A program made the position numbers and the translations under genes. Positions 1 through 5,821 of a DNA stretch of 39,532 bases are shown here, piece by piece. The notes under the pieces were generated by a model. That model did no database searches and had not been told where the DNA came from. It saw only the letters and a list, made by a program, of their open reading frames with translations. The stretch covers positions 1-39,532 of the forward strand of contig CALXTE010000016.1 in assembly GCA_944391345.1 (NCBI GenBank), read 5' to 3'. This stretch comes from an uncultured Alphaproteobacteria bacterium. Lineage in GTDB: Bacteria > Pseudomonadota > Alphaproteobacteria > RF32 > CAG-239. Position 1 is the stretch's first letter. Each line of letters begins with the position of its first letter.

Positions 1-4
1 TTTA

Positions 5-90
5 TGGTGCCCTGAAGAAGACTCGAACTTCCACTGGCTGAGCCAACATGCACCTGAAGCATGCGCGTCTACCAATTCCGCCATCAGGGC
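5..90 (-). tRNA. tRNA-Leu (anticodon CAG)
   Basis: Read on the minus strand, the 86-nt sequence folds as a class II tRNA. The acceptor stem is GCCCTGA with TCAGGGC and an encoded ACCA end, the D-arm contains GGAATTGGTAGACGC, and the anticodon loop CTTCAGG gives anticodon CAG. A long variable arm precedes the T-arm, whose loop is TTCGAGT. Anticodon and long variable arm both point to leucine. It is the distal gene of the minus-strand block that starts with tRNA-Gln, although UppP and 54 bases lie between. Confidence 0.95.
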
Positions 91-144
91 TTTGTTTTGT
101 TAACGTCTTATCTTTTAGCGTAATTAAATTTAAATTGCAAGACT

Positions 145-972
145 TTATTGCATAAATTTATCTAAATATCCATAAGAATCTAACAACAAACAACTTCCTA
201 AAATAATTCGATAAATCACAAACGGCAAAAACGTTGATTTTTTAAGCCACCACATCATGATATAAATCGCAATCAAAGAAGCCACAAAAGAATAAACAAT
301 TCCGTTAAAAGCATCAGCAATGGCAGCCATATCACCGGCTTGATAAAGCTCAAAAGCCACCAAACAACCGGCTCCGAATATCGTCGGAATAGATAACAAC
401 ATCGAAAACTTGGCCGCTTCTCTTCTCTCCATTCCCAAGAAACGCCCCATCGTAATCGTAATTCCGGAACGACTTGTCCCCGGAATCAATGCCAAACACT
501 GGGCCAATCCGATTAACACGGCATCAAGCAAAGTCAAATGCTCAACTTTGCGAATAGTCATCCCGACCTTGTCCGCGATAAATAATAAAATGCCAAAGCT
601 CAATATCGTCCACCCGACCAAACGTGTGCTTCTTAAACTTTCCATACCGTTATTTTTCAGCCACAGCCCAAAGATAACCGCCGGAATTGTTGCAACAAAT
701 ATCAACCAGAACAACCGGTTCCCATCATTTTTAAAATTCGGAAGAAAATAGCTTTTGGCCAAACCTTTAATAATCTGCCAAATTGTAGCAGAAAAATAAA
801 TCATAACGGCAATAATAGAACCGACATGAACCGCCACATCCAGCGCCAATCCCTGATCAGGAAACGTCGTAAATTTTGAAAACAAAATCAAATGCCCCGA
901 AGAGCTAACCGGCAAAAACTCCGTTATACCTTGCAAGATTGAAAGTAACAAAATATGTATATCAAGTTCCAT
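145..972 (-). CDS. uppP: Undecaprenyl-diphosphatase UppP (BacA family)
   Basis: Integral membrane phosphatase that dephosphorylates undecaprenyl diphosphate to regenerate the lipid carrier for peptidoglycan and other envelope polymers. The 275-aa length is normal. The N-terminus carries the family signature around residues 13-27 (QGITEFLPVSSSGHL) and a second conserved block near residues 164-176 (PGTSRSGITITMG), which together form the active site. The rest is hydrophobic, as expected of a multi-pass protein. It ends the operon xseA, M23 peptidase, response regulator, uppP, starting one base after the response regulator stop. Overexpression of this family gives bacitracin resistance; that is family knowledge and not shown here. 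Confidence 0.95.
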   Translation of the reverse strand: MELDIHILLLSILQGITEFLPVSSSGHLILFSKFTTFPDQGLALDVAVHVGSIIAVMIYFSATIWQIIKGLAKSYFLPNFKNDGNRLFWLIFVATIPAVIFGLWLKNNGMESLRSTRLVGWTILSFGILLFIADKVGMTIRKVEHLTLLDAVLIGLAQCLALIPGTSRSGITITMGRFLGMERREAAKFSMLLSIPTIFGAGCLVAFELYQAGDMAAIADAFNGIVYSFVASLIAIYIMMWWLKKSTFLPFVIYRIILGSCLLLDSYGYLDKFMQ

Positions 973-973
973 T

Positions 974-1393
974 TTATTGTCCGTCCGTTTTTTGTTCTAA
1001 AGTATTTAAAATTCTTTTTTTCAATGCCTGAGGAGAAATCGGCTTTATCAAATATTCCTCTATTCCCAAATTTCTGGCCTCAAGAACCGTTTTTTCATGA
1101 TTATCAACCGTAATCATAACAATAGGAATGTCTTTGTTGTCCGCAATTTTTCCGCCGCGTATTTCTGCCGCAAATTCAACACCGGTCTTTTCATCCATAA
1201 TCTGATCCAACAACACCAGATTAACACTAAAATTTCTCAAAATCTCGGTTGCTTCGCTGGCCGACGCCGCTTCTTTTATGGTCTTAATACCAATCTGATA
1301 AAGAGCGGTTTTAATAAAAGACCGAGAAAATTTATCATCATCGACCACCAAGCAACATAAATTATCAAATTGAGATTCGGCAACGGCTTCCAT
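974..1393 (-). CDS. Single-domain response regulator (CheY-like receiver)
   Basis: A stand-alone receiver domain of 139 aa with no output domain. All phosphorylation residues are visible: the acidic cluster D18-D19-D20, phosphoacceptor D63 (LLDQIM), T95 and K117-P118. Such proteins relay a phosphoryl group or act through protein contacts. No histidine kinase is encoded in the window, so its partner is unknown. The start is supported by a GAGGAT ribosome binding site. It sits between the M23 peptidase (14-base gap) and uppP (1-base gap), so it is probably co-transcribed with envelope genes. Whether it regulates them cannot be told. Confidence 0.9.
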   Translation of the reverse strand: MEAVAESQFDNLCCLVVDDDKFSRSFIKTALYQIGIKTIKEAASASEATEILRNFSVNLVLLDQIMDEKTGVEFAAEIRGGKIADNKDIPIVMITVDNHEKTVLEARNLGIEEYLIKPISPQALKKRILNTLEQKTDGQ

Positions 1394-1407
1394 ATTATCC
1401 TCGCTTT

Positions 1408-2265
1408 TTATATTTTTTCACAATACTCTTTTTTACCAAGTTCAAGCAAATGCTCGGGATTAAAACGAACATTATTCAAAGATGCGCCCCAATGAAGATG
1501 CGCACCGGTTGCTCGTCCTGTTTTTCCGACAGTTCCGATAACCTCGCCTTGCTTTACAAAATCACCTTTTTTAACTTTCACATCTTTCATATGAGCATAC
1601 ATTGTGTGCAATGACTGACCATGGTCGATAATAACCATATTTCCGCTATAGAAAAAATCACCGCCGCTCAACTTAACCACACCATCAGCCGCGGCCTTAA
1701 TTTCAGTACCTTCCGGAGCGGCCATATCCATACCGCGATGCGGACTTTTTGGAATTTTGTTAATAATCCTCTGACCACCAAACTGCCCGCTGATTCGATA
1801 ATCATCCAAAGGCTCAATAAACCCGCTTTTCCAATAAGGTTTATCACTGTTATTCTCGGTCAATGCGATTCTGACGCTCTGATTTTCTCTTAAAATCTCA
1901 TCACTGTCTTGCTGCGAAGGTGTAACCTTGTTCTGAGCCACACCGTTTACTTTTTGCACATCCCACTTGGTCGGAATAATGGTAAAAGTATAATTATCTT
2001 CCGGATAATCTTCTTCGGGAATATTTGTTGAAATAACGATTTTTTGCTGCAAAGGCGCATCTCTGTCAAAGGCAAGCAAAAAATCGCCGTCTTCACTGAC
2101 CGGCACTTCTTTTCCGTTTTGCAAAACCTTATAAACATTGTCTTTATGAGCAACAACCAAACCACCCTGAACACGCTTTCCGCAAAACTCAAGAGGCTCG
2201 GCACTCTGGGCCGCATTGATCAACAGCAATGCACTAACAATCAAATAAATCGCCTTGTAATTCAT
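1408..2265 (-). CDS. Secreted M23 (LytM-type) peptidase
   Basis: Exported 285-aa protein with a signal peptide (hydrophobic residues 4-20, cleavage probably after AQSA). The C-terminal LytM domain spans roughly residues 165-275 and has the zinc and catalytic residues: H176 and D180 (HRGMDMA), H225 (YAH), and H256/H258 (HLHWG). The active site is therefore complete and the protein should cut peptidoglycan cross-bridges, unlike EnvC-type degenerate relatives. The N-terminal ~130 residues are a separate beta-rich region I do not recognise. The start lies inside the last 32 bases of xseA, so the two are translationally linked. Confidence 0.9.
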   Translation of the reverse strand: MNYKAIYLIVSALLLINAAQSAEPLEFCGKRVQGGLVVAHKDNVYKVLQNGKEVPVSEDGDFLLAFDRDAPLQQKIVISTNIPEEDYPEDNYTFTIIPTKWDVQKVNGVAQNKVTPSQQDSDEILRENQSVRIALTENNSDKPYWKSGFIEPLDDYRISGQFGGQRIINKIPKSPHRGMDMAAPEGTEIKAAADGVVKLSGGDFFYSGNMVIIDHGQSLHTMYAHMKDVKVKKGDFVKQGEVIGTVGKTGRATGAHLHWGASLNNVRFNPEHLLELGKKEYCEKI

Positions 2266-3586
2266 TTTTTTTCACCACCGGTTTTGTTTTAATGGCTCCG
2301 TCAGCAAAACGAATTTCCAACACACTGCTGCTTTTAGCCTGATCGGTTGAATAAACCGTTTTCTGCTTACTGTCCTTCACCCAGGCAAATCCGCGCCGCA
2401 GCACAGATTCGACTGAAACTGATTCAAGTCTTAACATCAAATTCTTTAAATTTTCTTGATTTTTTTCAAATAGGTTCATGATGTAATAAGCTTTAAGCGG
2501 CACCATCTGCAAAGCATTGCTTTTTTGCTGCATCACGTTTTTGATAGAGAGCTTGAGCCGCTCTGTACGATCATCAAGCCGCTGATAATAATCTTGCAAA
2601 ATCTGATTAAGATTAGGAATCCCGCGCCCCAATCCATCAATAATAGTCTTATAATTAATCAGATAGCGATGCCAAGCGTTGACCAATCTGGCCTGAGAAG
2701 TTGCCAAACTCGCCTCAAGCTCTGCTTTAACGGGAACCGCAAATTCAGCCGCACCGGTCGGTGTTGGCGCCCGCACATCAGCCACATAATCAATCAACAT
2801 CGTATCCGTCTCATGCCCCACAGCAGAAATCACCGGAATCTCAGAATCATAAACGGCACGAATAACAACCTCTTCGTTAAAAGGCCACAAATCTTCAAGA
2901 CTGCCACCGCCACGCGCAACAATAATCACATCCGGACGCGCAATTTTTCCACCTTTGGGAAGTTCATTAAAACCTCTGACCGCAGCCGCCACTTTTTCAG
3001 CGGCCCCTTCTCCCTGCACCGGCGTCGGCCACAACAAAATATGAGAAGGAAAGCGATCACGCACACGATGAATAATATCGCGAATAACGGCACCGCTGGC
3101 AGAAGTAACCACACCGATTGTCTGCGGCAAATAAGGAATTTTCTTTTTATGAGCCTGATTAAAAAGCCCCTCAGCAGCAAACTGTTTTTTACGCTCTTCC
3201 AACAGTTTTAACAAAGCGCCGGTACCGGAAATTTCAAGCTGATCAATCACCAATTGATAAGATGACTTTCCGGCAAAAGTCGTAATTTTACCAACTGCAA
3301 CAACCTCAAGCCCATCTTCTGGCTTAAATTTCAGACCGGAAGCCACCCCGCGCCAACAAACGGCAGAAATAACCGCGTTTTCGTCTTTCAAAGAAAGGTA
3401 ATAATGTCCGGAATCAGCACGCTTGCAACCAAAAATCTCACCTTTTACCTTAACCCGATTAAACCGCGTTTCGACACAGCGCTTAATCTCTGCCGAAATC
3501 TCGGTAACACTATATTCTTTCAGTCCGTCAGGAGCTTCTGTCGCAACCGGTTGCGGTTTTGCCATTGCTGCAAATAAATCTTCCAT
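2234..3586 (-). CDS. xseA: Exodeoxyribonuclease VII large subunit
   Basis: Catalytic subunit of the single-strand-specific exonuclease VII. It has an N-terminal OB fold (about residues 22-115, beginning YSVTEISAEIK), a nuclease core with IGVVTSASGAVIRDI and VARGGGSLEDLWPFNEE, and IPVISAVGHETD further on. The C-terminal coiled-coil region contains many Arg, Lys and Leu residues. The 450-aa length is normal. The partner XseB is not in the window. It is the first gene of the operon running into the M23 peptidase, response regulator and uppP. It lies just downstream of tRNA-Gln and that tRNA's terminator, so it probably has its own promoter in 3587-3663. Confidence 0.95.
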   Translation of the reverse strand: MEDLFAAMAKPQPVATEAPDGLKEYSVTEISAEIKRCVETRFNRVKVKGEIFGCKRADSGHYYLSLKDENAVISAVCWRGVASGLKFKPEDGLEVVAVGKITTFAGKSSYQLVIDQLEISGTGALLKLLEERKKQFAAEGLFNQAHKKKIPYLPQTIGVVTSASGAVIRDIIHRVRDRFPSHILLWPTPVQGEGAAEKVAAAVRGFNELPKGGKIARPDVIIVARGGGSLEDLWPFNEEVVIRAVYDSEIPVISAVGHETDTMLIDYVADVRAPTPTGAAEFAVPVKAELEASLATSQARLVNAWHRYLINYKTIIDGLGRGIPNLNQILQDYYQRLDDRTERLKLSIKNVMQQKSNALQMVPLKAYYIMNLFEKNQENLKNLMLRLESVSVESVLRRGFAWVKDSKQKTVYSTDQAKSSSVLEIRFADGAIKTKPVVKKNELQGDLFDC

Positions 3587-3663
3587 ATTTCATCCTTATT
3601 TTATTTGCAGATATATTAAAACCGCCGGCAAAATTTGTTAAGCTTTTTTGCCATATTTTTAAC

Positions 3664-3690
3664 ACAAAAAAACCGCCGATAACGGCGGTT
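3664..3690 (-). terminator. Intrinsic terminator after tRNA-Gln
   Basis: On the minus strand, AACCGCCG and CGGCGGTT form an 8-bp stem with a TTAT loop, followed by a run of seven T. It lies directly downstream of tRNA-Gln. Confidence 0.85.
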
Positions 3691-3696
3691 AAAACT

Positions 3697-3770
3697 TGGC
3701 TGCTTCACATGGATTCGAACCACGATTAACGGAGTCAGAGTCCGCTGTCCTACCATTAGACGATGAAGCA
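3697..3770 (-). tRNA. tRNA-Gln (anticodon CTG)
   Basis: Minus-strand cloverleaf of 74 nt. The acceptor stem is TGCTTCA with TGAAGCA, the discriminator is G, and CCA is encoded. The D-arm contains TAATGGTAGGACA. The anticodon loop CTCTGAC inside the stem GCGGA/TCCGT gives CTG, and the T-loop is GGTTCGAATCC. The weak first acceptor pair is typical of tRNA-Gln. Confidence 0.94.
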
Positions 3771-3843
3771 ATTTGTTGAAACTTGTATACATGATTCGAT
3801 GACCAATGTCAATAGCCTTTTTTTGTTTTTTTAATTCTTTTTC

Positions 3844-3872
3844 TTGACAAAAAAACGTCTTCCTTTTATAAA
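3844..3872 (+). promoter_or_regulatory. Sigma70-type promoter for the 3905 gene
   Basis: TTGACA (3844-3849), a 17-base spacer, then TATAAA (3867-3872), 33 bases before the start codon. Confidence 0.75.
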
Positions 3873-3904
3873 GCTATAAGTTTTTAATTATTAAGATATA
3901 GATT

Positions 3905-4459
3905 ATGGATAAAACAATTTTACAAACAAAAAACCCCAATTGCAAGATTGCCGCCGGCATGTTTCTTTACAGTGACGGAAGCACTTCTTTTGAGCGAAAA
4001 GAAGACAAGGAAATTTCCGCAATAGTGGCACTGGTTAGCGACAAAGGATTTTGGTCGGTTTGCACTGATCAACACAGACTGCCTTGGGCTTCAAACAACT
4101 TACGATTAGTAATTCCGCCTCAATTATCGGGCCAAGAAGCCACCCAAATTTTGCTTAAAGAGGCCGAGAAACACTCCGGAAGAGCCGAAGCAGCGTCTTA
4201 TTGTTTTAACTATCACCAAAATGGTATTAAGGCAGGACAAGCATTTTTGCCCTCGATTGAGGAAACGATTGCTATTTTCGGCAATATCAAAGTGGTCAAC
4301 CAAAGCCTTGAACAGATTAAAGCCCCGCTGATAAAAAGCATTGTATCAGCCACTGCTCCTTGCGAGGATTGTGTCTGTTGTTGCTCCATCCACGGGATTC
4401 GCTATACGGAACAAACCGCCCTGAACGATGTCCGTCCGGTTTTGTTTACCGCGTTTTAA
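3905..4459 (+). CDS. Uncharacterised protein with a DUF1566/Lcl-like C-terminus
   Basis: A 184-aa protein with no signal peptide or membrane segment. The stretch from about residue 93 to the end has the spacing of DUF1566/Lcl (C-type-lectin-like) domains. It has a GRAEAASYCFNY segment matching the usual G..A...C..Y, then GQAFLPSIEE in place of G.WRLPT..EL, and it finishes with VRPVLFTAF like the usual VRPV end. The central W-W-S-S block typical of the family is replaced by KSIVSATA and a dense cysteine cluster, CEDCVCCC at about residues 153-160. It has its own strong promoter and shares a bidirectional terminator with the convergent 4504 gene. Function unknown; the domain assignment is by eye. 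Confidence 0.6.
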   Translation: MDKTILQTKNPNCKIAAGMFLYSDGSTSFERKEDKEISAIVALVSDKGFWSVCTDQHRLPWASNNLRLVIPPQLSGQEATQILLKEAEKHSGRAEAASYCFNYHQNGIKAGQAFLPSIEETIAIFGNIKVVNQSLEQIKAPLIKSIVSATAPCEDCVCCCSIHGIRYTEQTALNDVRPVLFTAF

Positions 4460-4462
4460 AAC

Positions 4463-4498
4463 CCAAAAAACTGCCCGCATAAAGCCGGCAGTTTTTTT
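4463..4498. terminator. Bidirectional terminator between convergent genes
   Basis: CTGCC (4471-4475) pairs with GGCAG (4487-4491), with an inner GC/GC pair and one C-C mismatch. T7 follows on the plus strand and A-runs on the other side supply U-runs for the minus strand. It serves the genes ending at 4459 and 4504. Confidence 0.8.
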
Positions 4499-4503
4499 GT
4501 GTT

Positions 4504-5103
4504 TTAATGAGATTGCAACATCTCAACCAACAATTTTTGATTTTGGGTCCATTCTTTTCCTTTGGCATAGTTAAGGATTGCCTTATAAAATTTCTCAAGA
4601 TTTGCCCCAATCTCAACCGAAAACAAATCCGAAGAAAGCCAACGCAAAAAAGCAAAAACCAAACTGGTTGACTGATTACAGCGCTCCCAAATATAAGCCA
4701 CCATCACCGGCGTTGCAAACAAGGCAGAAATTTCCGGCAAACACTTACGAAAAGCCTCATAAGGAGATTTGTATTTAACCTTGCGCGCCACCTCGGAAAA
4801 AGCCGTAAAAATTTTCCATTCAATACCTTTGCAAAGCTCGGGATATTTGAGCAACACCCCCCAATAAGCCGAAAACTGATCATAAGACAAAACCCCCGAC
4901 ATCATCACTCTAATATTCGGAAAGCTCTCTTCAAACATTTTCTGCAAAAGCGCCAAAGTATGCTTGTGGGCCTCAAGTGCGTCTTCTAATACGCTAACCT
5001 CGTTATCAGAGCCATTTTCAACTTCTTGCAATAACTCCTGATAACGGTCCACCTGCATTTGAGCACAGACATAAACTTCTTCAAAACTTGGTAAATTAAG
5101 CAT
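4504..5103 (-). CDS. Hypothetical protein, mostly helical
   Basis: A 199-aa soluble protein that I do not recognise. It begins MLNLPSFEEVYVCAQMQ and has an acidic, probably coiled stretch at residues 15-55. Aromatic-rich helices follow, for example YDQFSAYWGVLLKYPELC and VFAFLRWLSSDLF. There is no signal peptide, repeat or catalytic signature. A promoter lies upstream at 5151-5178 and a terminator downstream, so it is a single-gene transcript. Codon use and spacing look like a real gene. No function is proposed. Confidence 0.65.
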   Translation of the reverse strand: MLNLPSFEEVYVCAQMQVDRYQELLQEVENGSDNEVSVLEDALEAHKHTLALLQKMFEESFPNIRVMMSGVLSYDQFSAYWGVLLKYPELCKGIEWKIFTAFSEVARKVKYKSPYEAFRKCLPEISALFATPVMVAYIWERCNQSTSLVFAFLRWLSSDLFSVEIGANLEKFYKAILNYAKGKEWTQNQKLLVEMLQSH

Positions 5104-5150
5104 AATTGTAAGTATTTAATTAAACAAAATAAGAATTAAAAACAAAAGCT

Positions 5151-5178
5151 AAAGTAACATTTTTAAAATATTTGTCAA
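5151..5178 (-). promoter_or_regulatory. Sigma70-type promoter for the 4504 gene
   Basis: On the minus strand, TTGACA (5173-5178), a 16-base spacer and TACTTT (5151-5156), about 50 bases before the start codon at 5103. Confidence 0.6.
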
Positions 5179-5197
5179 GTTATTAAAGAATGCTTCT

Positions 5198-5231
5198 CAG
5201 ACAACGCCCTAATCGACCATTATACAAACTT
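5198..5231 (+). repeat. Right-arm remnant of a hairpin element
   Basis: The segment starting GACAACGCCCTAATCGACC and ending in TTATACAAACTTT matches the right arm of the full elements at 5311-5434 and 13952-14077 almost base for base. The matching left half is absent. It ends in the family's right-end consensus TTATACnnAnTTT. Confidence 0.8.
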
Positions 5232-5242
5232 TTCTACGACTT

Positions 5243-5309
5243 AAAACTGGGTAGAATAGTACAGATAGAGGCATTTCTCACAGCGAGAAATGCCTCTAAA
5301 CAAGTTTTC
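5243..5309 (+). repeat. Internally deleted hairpin element
   Basis: The first 36 bases (starting AAAACTGGGTAGAATAGTAC) are essentially the left arm of the full element at 5695-5819. The whole inner hairpin is missing and the left arm closes on itself: GAGGCATTTCTC pairs perfectly with GAGAAATGCCTC around a 5-6 base loop, and the outer AAAACT pairs with AGTTTT. It reads as a deletion derivative of the 5695 type. Confidence 0.75.
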
Positions 5310-5310
5310 A

Positions 5311-5434
5311 AAAAATACGAAGAATGAGTCGAGTAGTAGGCGTCAAGGGCAAAAGTACCGCAGCGTACAGAGTAGTACGTGAGGACACTTTTGTCCCGCA
5401 GACAACGCACTAATCGACCATTATACGTATTTTT
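5311..5434 (+). repeat. Long-hairpin element, copy A
   Basis: A near-palindrome of 124 bp. The outer ends AAAAATACG and CGTATTTTT pair, followed by the imperfect stem GTCGAgTAGT/ACTAaTCGAC. The inner stem GGGCAAAAGT/ACTTTTGTCCC comes next, and the apex GCGTAC/GTACGT encloses loop AGAGTA. TGAGG follows the apex and CCGCAGA sits in the internal loop on the right. It is very close to copy F at 13952-14077, with changes that mostly preserve pairing. Confidence 0.85.
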
Positions 5435-5437
5435 CAA

Positions 5438-5561
5438 AAAATTCAGATAGTGAGCCAGATAGAGTAATTTCTAGGAGAGCAAAAAATTTTAGTGTACACA
5501 TTAGTACATGAATTTTTTGCCACTCCGTAAAATTGCTCTAGGTGGCCGCTAGATGAATTTT
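5438..5561 (+). repeat. Long-hairpin element, copy B
   Basis: Same length (124 bp) and architecture as copy A but with different stem sequence. The outer arm AAAATTCA..TAG..GCCA..TAGAG.AATTT pairs with AAATTGCTCTA..GG and its continuation to TGAATTTT. The inner stem is GCAAAAAATT/AATTTTTTGC. The apex TGTAC/GTACA has loop ACATTA, followed by TGAA. Two left-T/right-G wobbles and GA/GA mismatches interrupt the outer stem. Confidence 0.8.
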
Positions 5562-5570
5562 CTACGAATT

Positions 5571-5690
5571 AAACTGTGGAGAACGAGGTGAATAACAAGA
5601 TTTCAGGAAGGAAAAAGCGGAGCCTACATAGAAGTAGGTGAGCATTTTTCCTATCCGCAAAATCTGTATTAGTCACCCAAAGAACAAACT
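5571..5690 (+). repeat. Long-hairpin element, copy C
   Basis: The core GGTGA..AGATTT (5587-5603) pairs with AAATCTG..TCACC (5659-5677), and the inner stem is AGGAAAAAGC/GCATTTTTCCT. The apex CCTAC/GTAGG has loop ATAGAA, followed by TGAG. ATCCGCA lies on the right side of the internal loop. The outermost ends pair only weakly but sit where the other copies have AAACTGGGTAGAAT-like and AACAAACTT-like ends. Confidence 0.75.
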
Positions 5691-5694
5691 TGCA

Positions 5695-5819
5695 AAACTG
5701 GGTAGAATAGTACAGATAGAGGCATTTCTAGCTGCAAGAAAAATTCTAGTGTACAAAGTAGTACATGAATTTTTCGAGACAGCGTAAAATGCCTCTAGAT
5801 GTGCTGTTATACACAGTTT
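5695..5819 (+). repeat. Long-hairpin element, copy D
   Basis: The best-paired copy, 125 bp. The left arm AAACTGGGTAGAATAGTAC continues to GAGGCATTT. It matches the reverse complement of the right arm at about 26 of 32 positions. Two of the mismatches are T-G wobbles and the others are G-A type, including a tandem GA/GA. The inner stem is AGAAAAATT/AATTTTTC, and the apex TGTAC/GTACA has loop AAAGTA. It ends two bases before the ppdK stop codon, so it would form the 3' end of a ppdK transcript. Confidence 0.85.
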
Positions 5820-5821
5820 AA

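Noticed and set aside
5198-5819. CRISPR array
   Set aside because: The repeating units are long imperfect palindromes of about 122 bp with diverged sequence, not short identical repeats with unique spacers, and no cas genes are nearby.
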